Part shown: positions 16,904-24,888 of the stretch, one piece after another
Numbering within the stretch: the first letter of the stretch is position 1
Layout of the letters: every line of letters begins with the position of its first letter
Source of the DNA: CAVPEV01 sp963703555
Lineage (GTDB): Bacteria > Actinomycetota > Actinomycetes > Actinomycetales > Cellulomonadaceae
DNA length: 64,000 nucleotides
Assembly: GCA_963703555.1 (NCBI GenBank)
Contig: CAVPEV010000003.1
Location: forward strand, 1 to 64,000
Reading direction: 5' to 3'
The notes under the pieces: generated by a model
Told to the model about the DNA's origin: nothing
The model's input: the letters and a program-made list of their open reading frames with translations, nothing else
The model's database searches: none
Program-made: the position numbers and the translations under genes

Positions 16904-19900
16904 GCCTGTCCGGCGGCACGGATGTGCGCCGTCGTGCGCTGTCCACCGCGGCCATGGTCACCGCGCCGCTGGTCGTCGTGGTGCTGGCACTCGTCCACCC
17001 CGGGTACCCCACCGCCCGCGTGGAGCTCAACGACGGCGCGGTGTGGGTGACCGCGACGGACCTGCTGCGCCTCGGCCGCTTCAACGCCCAGGTGGAGGAG
17101 CTCAACGCGGGGCTGGTGACCACCGGTGGCCGGTTCGACGTGCTGCAGGACGGGCAGGACGTGCTGCTCGTCGAACCGACGACGCTGTCCGTCGTCGACC
17201 CGGCGGGCGTGGTCCCGGCCGCCCGGCTGAGCCTGCCCGCCGGTGCGCAGGTGTCGATGGCGGCGGGCACGGTGGCGGTCGTCGATGCGTCCGGCGACGC
17301 ATGGGTGCGTCCGGTGGCCGGGGTGGCCGACCTGCAGCCCGGCACGGATCCGCCCGACCTGCAGGTCGGCACGGGCGGTGCGGTCGTCGTGGCCCGGACC
17401 GGGACGGCGTTCGCCGTGGACGGCTCGTCCGGGGACGTCACACGCCTCGACCTGCGGGAGGGTCGGCCGGTGGCCCAGCCGGCGGGGACGTTCGGGGTGG
17501 CGGTGGACCAGCTCACCACGGTGGGGGACGAGCCGGTCGGGCTGGCCGGCAGCGTGCTGCACACCGTGCACGGCGAGGTCGGTCTGGCCGCTGCGGACGC
17601 GGTGCTGCAGCAACCCGGGCCGGCCGCCGACCGGGTCCTGGCGGCGACGCGGACGGCCCTGCTCGAGGTGTCCCTGCACCCCGAGGTGGTCGCTGTGCAC
17701 CGGACCGGCACGTCCGGCGCCCCGGCAGCGCCGGTGCGGGTGGGCCGGTGCGGTCATGCGGCGTGGGCCACCGCGGCGGGCAGCTACCTGCGGCTGTGCG
17801 ACGGGGCGGCCCCCTACACCGCCGGCCTGGAGGGCCTGTCCACGGCGGTCGAGCCGGTGTTCCGGGTGAACCGGTCGGTCGTCGTGCTCAACGACGTGCG
17901 CGACGGACGCGTGTGGTTGCCGGACCGGGACACCGCGGTCCGCGAGCCGAGCTGGCAGGACGTCGTCCCGGAGCAGGACCCGGGGGACCAGCAGCAGGCT
18001 GCCGACCAGGTGCCCCGGACCGTCCAGGAGAGCTCCGCCGAGTGCGGCTCCGACGCCGTGCCGCCGCAGGCCGTCGACGACGACTTCGGGGCGCGCGCAG
18101 GCCGCGCCACGATCCTGCCCGTGCTGGACAACGACTCGTCGGCCGACTGCGCGATCCTCGTCATCAGCGAGGTCGACCCGGTGCCGGAGGCGTTCGGTCA
18201 CCTGGACCTCGTGTACGGCGGGCGAGCCCTGCAGCTGCGGGTCGCGCCCGGTGCCGCCGGCACGGTGACCTTCACCTACACGATCACCGACGGTCGGGGG
18301 ACGACGACGCCGTCGACGGCCTCGGTCCGGGTGAGCGTGCGCGACGGGGACACCCCGCCGGCCCAGGTGCGGGTGGGTCTGCTCGTCGTCGAGCAGGGCG
18401 CCCGGGTGGACCGGGACGTGCTGGGAGACTTCCGGGACCCGGACGGTGACGACCTGGTCCTGGTCGCGGCGGACGCGCAGGTCGGCACCGCCCGGTTCCG
18501 CCGGGACGGCACGGTGAGCTACCAGGCCGACGCCGCGACCCTGGGCCGGACCAGGGTGAACCTGCAGGTCTCGGACGGGACGCACACGGTGCCCGGCATG
18601 CTCGACGTGGAGGTGCGCGCCGCCGGGTCCGTGCCACCGCAGATCGACCCGGTGCACGAGGTGACGCACGTCGACCAGCCGGTGCTCGTCGCGCCGCTGG
18701 CGGCGGTGCGGTCCTCGTCCCGCGAACCGGTGCGGCTGGCCGGCGTGGACGTGGTGCCCGGCGCGACGATCGTTGCGGACCTCACGGCCGGGACGTTCAC
18801 CTTCACCGCCGCACGGGTCGGGACCTACTACGTGCCGTTCGTGGTCACGGCGCCGCCGCAGCAGACCACCGGTCTCGCGCGGATCGACGTGCTGGAGTGG
18901 CCTGCTGCGGCGCAGCCCCCCGTCGCGGTCCGCGATCATGCGTACCTCACCGAGGGGAGTGAGGTGTCCGTCGACCCGCTCGCCAACGACACGGACCCGT
19001 CGGGCGGGGTCCTCGTGCTGCAGGGCGTCGACGTGCCCGCCGGCGCCGGCCTGCGCGTGGCGGTGCTGGACCACCGGTACGTCCAGGTGTCGGCCATCCG
19101 CACCCCGGCCGGCCCGGTGACGATGGGGTACACGGTGTCCAACGGATCCGCGTCCGCCCAGGGCGAGATCGTGGTCCACCCGGTGCCGCCGGCGTCGACA
19201 CAGCAGGCACCCGTGGTGGCCGACGTCGACGTCGGCGTGCGCACGGGCGGCGTGGTGACGATCCCGGTCCTGGCGGGCGCCTACGACCCCGACGGGGACC
19301 CGGTCACCCTGGTGCGCGCTCTCGGCGACCCGCTCGGCCCGGGGCAGGGCCTGCTCTTCGTCTCGGGTGACGTCCTGCGCTACCAGGCACCGGCCGAGCC
19401 GGTGACGGTGCGGACGACGTTCTCGGTGCAGGACAGCGCCGGCAATACCACCGGTGCTGTGCTGACCGTGCGCGTGCACGCCTCGGACGCCGCCGCCAAG
19501 TCGCCCCCGCGGCCCCGGGACCTCACCGCCCGGGTCTTCGAGGCGGACACGGTCCGGGTCACCGTCCCGCTGGTGGGGATCGACGACGACGGCGACGGCG
19601 TGAGCCTGCTGGGCGTGGCCACGCCGCCGGCGAAAGGCCGGATCATGGCGGTCGGGGCCGACTGGCTGGAATACCAGGCGCTGCCCGGGGAGACCGGCAC
19701 GGACACCTTCACCTACGCGGTCGAGGACTGGGTGGGGCAGCGCGCGGTGGCGTCCGTCCGGGTGGGGATCGGCCCGCGGCCGCTGCAGGCCGGCACCGTC
19801 GTGACCCGGGACGACCACGTCACCGTGCGGCCGGGCCGGCAGGTGGAGGTGCGGGTGCTGGCGAACGACGTCGACGCCGGCGGTTCGCAGCTCACCCTGG

Positions 19901-22683
19901 ACGAGCACCTGGCGATGCCCGACGGCACCCAGGCTCGCGTCGAGGGCCGACGGGTGGTCGTGCGGGCGCCCGACGAGCCGGCGGCGCTGCAGATCGTCTA
20001 CACGGCCCGCGACGACCGCGGCGGCCGGGACACCGGGGTGCTGACGGTGACCGTGACGCCGGACGCGCCGGTGCTGCCCCCGGTCGCCCGGGACGTGGTG
20101 GTCCCGGCGACCGAGACGCTCGGGCGCGCGAGCGTGGAGGTCGACGTGCTCGCGGTGGCGCAGAACCCCTCCGGCCCGCTGTCCGACCTGGTGGTCTCCA
20201 TCCCGGCGGCCTCCGCGGACGTCGCCTCCGTGAGCCCGTCGGGCAGTGTCGTGGTCGCCCTCGTCGACCATACGCAGACCATCCCGTACCGCCTCACGAA
20301 CCGGACCGGGGACGGCGACTCGGCCAGCGCCTGGGCGTTCGTCACGGTGCCGGCCCTCGGCTTCTTCCCGCCGACCCTGCGGCCGCGGGCCGGTGAGCTG
20401 CGGGTCGCCTCGGGCGCGCAGCTGGTCATCCCGATCGACGAGCAGGTGCAGGTGGCACCCGGCCGGTCCGCCCGGGTGGCCGACCCGGCGAGCGTCTCGG
20501 CCACCCGGGCGGACGGCTCCGGACTCGTCCGCGACGCGGCGACCCTGACCTACCGGTCCGCGCCGGGCTATGCCGGCCCGGCCTCGATCACCCTGACGGT
20601 CACCGACGCCACCGGGCCGGTGGACCCCGATGCCCGCACGGCCGTCCTCACGCTGCCGATCATGGTCGTCGCGGTCGACGACCACCCGCCGGCCTTCGTT
20701 GCGTCGGTCATGGACGTGTCGCCGGGCGAGACGCCGGTCACCGTCGATCTCGGCATGTTCACGACCGGTCCGGACGGGCGGCCCGCCACCGGCTCCGACG
20801 CGTACAGCTACCGCCTGACGTCGGCGGTGCCTGCCGGGTTCTCCGCCACCGTGGCCGACGGCGTCCTCACCGTGGGCGCGCCGCGGACCACGCCGAAGGG
20901 CACCACCGGCGTCCTCGACCTGGCGCTCGGGTACGGGCGGGCCGGTTCGATGGACGTCCAGGTGCCGGTGCGGGTCGTGGCCAGCACCCGTCCGGCGGCC
21001 CGTGTCCCCGACCGCACCGTGTCCGACGCGGTCGAGGGCCGGGACAGCGTGGTCGATGTGCTCGCCGGCGCGTACAACCCCTTCCCCGGCGAGCCGCTGA
21101 CCGTCGTGGGGGCGAGCGTGGAGACCGCCGGGTCCGGCACGGCGGGTGCGACCCGGACGCAGGTCTCGGTTCGTCCCGCCGAAGGCTTCATCGGCACGAT
21201 GGTCGTTCGGTTCCGGGTGCAGGACGCCACCGGGGATCCGGACCGTGAGGTCGAGGGGCACGTCACCGTCCTGGTGCGGGGTAAGCCGGACGTCCCGGCG
21301 GCGCCCCGGGTGACGGAGGTGCGTGACGGCGCCGTGGTGCTGTCCTGGGACGCACCGGACGGTCGTGGCGCGCCGATCACCGGCTACCGGGTGGTCGCCT
21401 CGCCCGGCGGCGCCTCGCGCGACTGCCCGACGACGACCTGCGCCATCGACGGTCTGACGAACGACGTGGACTACCGGTTCACCGTCGCGGCCCGCAATGT
21501 CGTCGACTGGTCGCCCGCCAGCGAACCGTCGGCACCGGCGCGCCCCGACGCGGTGCCCGGCCCGCCCGGGACGCCTGTCCTGCAGTTCGGCGACGGTCAG
21601 CTGACCGCCACCTGGGACGCGGCGGTGAGCACCGGTTCGGCGGTCACCGGCTACACCGTGGAGATCTCGCCCGTGCCCTCGTCGGGCCCGGGGACGCTGC
21701 AGGCCGCCGGCACGTCCGCCACCCTGCGGGGGCTGACCAACGGGACCGCGTACCGGGTCCGGGTCCGGGCGGTCAACCGCGCACGGGACCCCGGTCCGTG
21801 GAGCGCGCTGTCTGCGGCCGAGATCCCCGCCGGGGTCCCGGGTACCCCCACGCCCACCGCGGAGCGCAAGAACACCAGGTTCCCGGGCAACGGCACCATC
21901 GAGGTGACGTGGCCCGCCGTCGACCCCGACGGCGACCCGGTGCACTACGAGGTGCAGGTGCACAAGGCTGACGGGCAGCTGCTCGCGACGGTGGTGTCCG
22001 GGACGAGCTATCAGATCACCGACGCGGTGCGCGGCAGCACCTACCAGGTGGACGTACGGGCGGTCAACAAGGCCGGCGCGTCGGAGTGGGGGTCCACCAC
22101 CGGAGAGGTGTGGAGCTCGCCGAGTCTGCCGCAACAGCTCGGCGCGACGGCATCGGTTGCCGGTGATAGCCGGCCGTGGGCCGACGGCACGGTGTCGCTG
22201 ACCTGGGCTGCGCCGGCCGACGCCGGCGGCGCCGGGTACACGATCAGGGAGTACGAGGTCGAGGGTCGCGGTGCCACGACTGCGTTGCAGATGACCGTCG
22301 GCGGGCTCGAGGGCGGTGCGTCCCCCACGTTCCGGGTGCGCGCGGTGAGCTCACGTGGGGATGCCAGCAACTGGGCGAGCGTCACCAGCGGCATTGTGGT
22401 CACCCGTCCCCAGGCACCGGTCCTGACGGTGACCACCGGTGCGGAGGACCAGGTGGACGTCGCGACCGCGGACGGCCGCACCGGCGGCAGTCCCGTCACC
22501 GCACGGTGGTACCGGATCGACGCTGGTGCCTGGCAGCCCGGCACGCCCCCCGCGACGGTGCCGGGCCAGGGTGGGGCGCCGGTCACCGTCGAGTACCAGG
22601 TGTGCACCGAGGCCGGGTGCAGCGACGTCACCCTGGCCCGCGCGACCGCCGGCACGGCCCCGCCGCCGGGCCCCGCACCATGA
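16900..22683 (+). CDS. Giant Ig-like/FN3 surface protein of the PFNA-like cluster
   Basis: A 1927-aa protein anchored by one N-terminal helix (about residues 14-34) with the rest outside the cell. Residues 40-380 resemble a beta-propeller-like or repeat region. From about 386 to 1464 come roughly eleven cadherin/Ig-like modules of about 95-100 residues, many starting PPxA or PPQ and carrying LANDTDPSGG, VLANDVDAGG or YDPDGDP (calcium-type turns). From about 1465 come four or five fibronectin-III modules (VVLSWDAPDG, YRVRVRAVN, LTNGTAYR). It ends in PPPGPAP with no sortase signal. The GTG at 16900 is chosen for its four-base overlap with the kinase stop; 16891 is also possible. Bifidobacterial homologues have been proposed to bind host cytokines; here the ligand is unknown. 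Confidence 0.88.
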   Translation: MSLSGGTDVRRRALSTAAMVTAPLVVVVLALVHPGYPTARVELNDGAVWVTATDLLRLGRFNAQVEELNAGLVTTGGRFDVLQDGQDVLLVEPTTLSVVDPAGVVPAARLSLPAGAQVSMAAGTVAVVDASGDAWVRPVAGVADLQPGTDPPDLQVGTGGAVVVARTGTAFAVDGSSGDVTRLDLREGRPVAQPAGTFGVAVDQLTTVGDEPVGLAGSVLHTVHGEVGLAAADAVLQQPGPAADRVLAATRTALLEVSLHPEVVAVHRTGTSGAPAAPVRVGRCGHAAWATAAGSYLRLCDGAAPYTAGLEGLSTAVEPVFRVNRSVVVLNDVRDGRVWLPDRDTAVREPSWQDVVPEQDPGDQQQAADQVPRTVQESSAECGSDAVPPQAVDDDFGARAGRATILPVLDNDSSADCAILVISEVDPVPEAFGHLDLVYGGRALQLRVAPGAAGTVTFTYTITDGRGTTTPSTASVRVSVRDGDTPPAQVRVGLLVVEQGARVDRDVLGDFRDPDGDDLVLVAADAQVGTARFRRDGTVSYQADAATLGRTRVNLQVSDGTHTVPGMLDVEVRAAGSVPPQIDPVHEVTHVDQPVLVAPLAAVRSSSREPVRLAGVDVVPGATIVADLTAGTFTFTAARVGTYYVPFVVTAPPQQTTGLARIDVLEWPAAAQPPVAVRDHAYLTEGSEVSVDPLANDTDPSGGVLVLQGVDVPAGAGLRVAVLDHRYVQVSAIRTPAGPVTMGYTVSNGSASAQGEIVVHPVPPASTQQAPVVADVDVGVRTGGVVTIPVLAGAYDPDGDPVTLVRALGDPLGPGQGLLFVSGDVLRYQAPAEPVTVRTTFSVQDSAGNTTGAVLTVRVHASDAAAKSPPRPRDLTARVFEADTVRVTVPLVGIDDDGDGVSLLGVATPPAKGRIMAVGADWLEYQALPGETGTDTFTYAVEDWVGQRAVASVRVGIGPRPLQAGTVVTRDDHVTVRPGRQVEVRVLANDVDAGGSQLTLDEHLAMPDGTQARVEGRRVVVRAPDEPAALQIVYTARDDRGGRDTGVLTVTVTPDAPVLPPVARDVVVPATETLGRASVEVDVLAVAQNPSGPLSDLVVSIPAASADVASVSPSGSVVVALVDHTQTIPYRLTNRTGDGDSASAWAFVTVPALGFFPPTLRPRAGELRVASGAQLVIPIDEQVQVAPGRSARVADPASVSATRADGSGLVRDAATLTYRSAPGYAGPASITLTVTDATGPVDPDARTAVLTLPIMVVAVDDHPPAFVASVMDVSPGETPVTVDLGMFTTGPDGRPATGSDAYSYRLTSAVPAGFSATVADGVLTVGAPRTTPKGTTGVLDLALGYGRAGSMDVQVPVRVVASTRPAARVPDRTVSDAVEGRDSVVDVLAGAYNPFPGEPLTVVGASVETAGSGTAGATRTQVSVRPAEGFIGTMVVRFRVQDATGDPDREVEGHVTVLVRGKPDVPAAPRVTEVRDGAVVLSWDAPDGRGAPITGYRVVASPGGASRDCPTTTCAIDGLTNDVDYRFTVAARNVVDWSPASEPSAPARPDAVPGPPGTPVLQFGDGQLTATWDAAVSTGSAVTGYTVEISPVPSSGPGTLQAAGTSATLRGLTNGTAYRVRVRAVNRARDPGPWSALSAAEIPAGVPGTPTPTAERKNTRFPGNGTIEVTWPAVDPDGDPVHYEVQVHKADGQLLATVVSGTSYQITDAVRGSTYQVDVRAVNKAGASEWGSTTGEVWSSPSLPQQLGATASVAGDSRPWADGTVSLTWAAPADAGGAGYTIREYEVEGRGATTALQMTVGGLEGGASPTFRVRAVSSRGDASNWASVTSGIVVTRPQAPVLTVTTGAEDQVDVATADGRTGGSPVTARWYRIDAGAWQPGTPPATVPGQGGAPVTVEYQVCTEAGCSDVTLARATAGTAPPPGPAP

Positions 22684-22771
22684 CGGCCCGGCTCCGGGCG
22701 CCCGGTGGGCTGACCCTCAGGTGCGCTCCTGGCCGGCCGATGCACGCAGGACGACCCGCTCGAGGAGAACG

Positions 22772-23734
22772 ATGACCCCCAGCCAGCACCAGGCCATGTG
22801 GTTCGCGGAGACGTTCGACGCCCTCGTCGTCAACGTGTGCCGCGTGCTGCTCGGCAACGAGCCGGCGGTGCGACTGGTGCTCACCGCGCTGCTGGCCGAC
22901 GGCCACGTCCTGCTCGAGGACGCCCCGGGCACCGGCAAGACGTCGCTGGCCAAGGCGTTGGCCGCGAGCGTGCAGGGCACCCACCAGCGCATCCAGTTCA
23001 CGCCGGACCTGCTGCCCACCGACGTCACCGGGGTGACGATCTACGACCAGCGCTCCGGACGGTTCGAGTTCCACCCCGGCCCGGTGTTCGCCTCGGTGCT
23101 GCTCGCGGACGAGATCAACCGGGCCTCCCCGAAGACGCAGTCCGCGCTCCTCGAGGTGATGGAGGAGGGTCAGGTCACGGTCGACGGGGTGGCGCACCCG
23201 GTCGGGCGGCCGTTCGTGGTCATCGCCACCCAGAACCCGGTCGAGCTGGCCGGCACCTACCGGTTGCCCGAGGCCCAGCTCGACCGGTTCCTGGTCCGGA
23301 CATCGCTGGGCTATCCGGACCGCGCCGCGACGGTGGAGATCCTGGCCGGGGCCCGGGACCGGACAGTCGGGCTGCAACCCCAGGTCACCTCCCGGACGGT
23401 GGTGGAGATGTCCGACCTGGCCGACGGTGTGCACGTCGACCCGGCCGTCCTGGACTACGTCGCGCGGTTGGCCGAGGCGACCCGCGAGGACCCGCAGACC
23501 GCGCTGGGGGCGAGCGTCCGGGGAGCCATGGCGCTGGTCCGGTGCGCCCGGGTGGCGGCCCTCGCGACGGGGCGGACGTACGTCGTGCCCGACGACGTGA
23601 AGGCGCTGGCCACCCCGGTGCTCGCGCACCGTCTCCTGCTGGACCCCGAGGCCGGCTTCGCCGGCGCCACCGCGCTGCAGGTCGTCGAGCGCGCTCTGGC
23701 CGGGACGGAACCACCGGTCCTGCGGGGGGTGTGA
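22772..23734 (+). CDS. MoxR-family AAA+ ATPase
   Basis: A 320-aa AAA+ ATPase of the MoxR group, which act as chaperones that activate partner complexes. It shows Walker A EDAPGTGKTSLAKAL, FTPDLLPTDVTG, Walker B LLADEINRASPKTQSALLEVMEE and sensor I IATQNPVE. The ATG at 22772 follows a GAGGAG ribosome site. The 88 bases after the FN3 gene form the only gap in the cluster. MoxR genes are nearly always followed by a DUF58 gene, as here, and the pair is often linked to surface proteins and transglutaminase-like proteins. Confidence 0.93.
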   Translation: MTPSQHQAMWFAETFDALVVNVCRVLLGNEPAVRLVLTALLADGHVLLEDAPGTGKTSLAKALAASVQGTHQRIQFTPDLLPTDVTGVTIYDQRSGRFEFHPGPVFASVLLADEINRASPKTQSALLEVMEEGQVTVDGVAHPVGRPFVVIATQNPVELAGTYRLPEAQLDRFLVRTSLGYPDRAATVEILAGARDRTVGLQPQVTSRTVVEMSDLADGVHVDPAVLDYVARLAEATREDPQTALGASVRGAMALVRCARVAALATGRTYVVPDDVKALATPVLAHRLLLDPEAGFAGATALQVVERALAGTEPPVLRGV

Positions 23735-24888
23735 GCGTGCAGCGTGCCAGGCTGACCGGACTCGGGGCGGGTACCGGCTCGGTCGGGGTCGCCCTGGTGG
23801 CTGGCGGCCGCTGGCTCGGCTGGCTGGAGATCGCGTCGGCCGGCGCCGTCCTGGCCGCAGTGACCGTGGTGGCGGTGCTGATGACCTGGGGCCGTACCAG
23901 ACTGGCCGTGCAGCTGGACCTGCCGTCCCGGCGGGTGGAGGTCGGTCGGCCGGCGGTCGCCGCGGTGCGGGCGCGGAACCTCGGCCGGCGGCGATCGGCG
24001 CCCGGGTGGGTGGAGCTGCCGGTCGGGGTGAGCACCGCCCGGCTGGCGCTGCCGGGCCTGCCGCCGGGCGCGGAGCACGAGGAGGTCGTCGTCATCCCGA
24101 CCTCCCGGCGGGCGGTCGTGCCCGTCGGCCCGGCCCGCACCGTGCGCGGGGACCCGCTGGGGCTGGCCCGGCGGCAGGTGCGCTGGGCCGAGCCGGTGGA
24201 CCTGTTCGTGCACCCGCGCACCGTGCGCCTCACCGGCGCGAGCGCGGCCCTGCTGCGCGATCTCGAGGGCCAGTCCACCCGGGAGCAGTCGGACGTCGAC
24301 CTGTCCTTCCACGACCTGCGGGAGTACGTGCCCGGGGACGACCGCCGGGCGATCCACTGGCGGACCACGGCCCGTCTCGGCACGCTCATGGTCAAGCGCT
24401 ACGAGGACACCCGGCGGTCGTTGACCGGGGTGGCGCTGACCACGGACCCGCGGGACACCGCAGCGGAGCAGGAGCTGGAGCTCGCCGTCGAGGTCACCGC
24501 ATCGGTGGGCGTGGCCACCCTGCGGGACGAGCGTGACCTGGTGGTGCTCGCCGGGGCCCGCCGGCTGCGCAGCGGTGCACCGCAGCAGCTGCTCGACGAC
24601 TGCTCCGGCGTGCAGGCCACCCTCGGCAGCGCGGGGGCGGTCGAGCTGGGACGGCTGCTGGCCCGGCAGGCCCCCGACGTCTCTCTCGCCGTGCTCGTCA
24701 CCGGCTCCGTGGCGGCCGACCGGGACCTCCGGGCGGTCGCCCGTCACCTGCCGGTCGGCACCCGCACCCTCGTGGTGGCCTGCGAGCCCGGCGCGGTGTC
24801 CACCGTGCGCACCCACGGCGGGGTCAGCGTCTGCCGGCTCGGGCGGCTGGCGGACCTGCCGCGGGTCCTGACCCGGGCGGTGTCGTGA
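23731..24888 (+). CDS. DUF58 family protein, MoxR partner
   Basis: A 385-aa protein with two hydrophobic helices near the N-terminus (about residues 6-50) and a cytoplasmic part holding the DUF58 signature FHDLREYVPGDDRRAIHWR followed by LMVKRYED. The C-terminal part resembles a von Willebrand A-like fold, as expected in this family. It overlaps MoxR by four bases (GTGA) and the transglutaminase-like gene by four bases. In known systems MoxR works with its DUF58/VWA partner; whether they act here on the FN3 protein or on envelope assembly is inference. Confidence 0.9.
   Translation: MSVQRARLTGLGAGTGSVGVALVAGGRWLGWLEIASAGAVLAAVTVVAVLMTWGRTRLAVQLDLPSRRVEVGRPAVAAVRARNLGRRRSAPGWVELPVGVSTARLALPGLPPGAEHEEVVVIPTSRRAVVPVGPARTVRGDPLGLARRQVRWAEPVDLFVHPRTVRLTGASAALLRDLEGQSTREQSDVDLSFHDLREYVPGDDRRAIHWRTTARLGTLMVKRYEDTRRSLTGVALTTDPRDTAAEQELELAVEVTASVGVATLRDERDLVVLAGARRLRSGAPQQLLDDCSGVQATLGSAGAVELGRLLARQAPDVSLAVLVTGSVAADRDLRAVARHLPVGTRTLVVACEPGAVSTVRTHGGVSVCRLGRLADLPRVLTRAVS

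Noticed and set aside
16741..22134. A minus-strand open frame of about 1800 codons opposite the FN3 gene
   Set aside because: It is the antisense of a strongly coding, domain-rich plus-strand gene in very GC-rich DNA; its translation is Arg/His/Gly-rich with no known domain.
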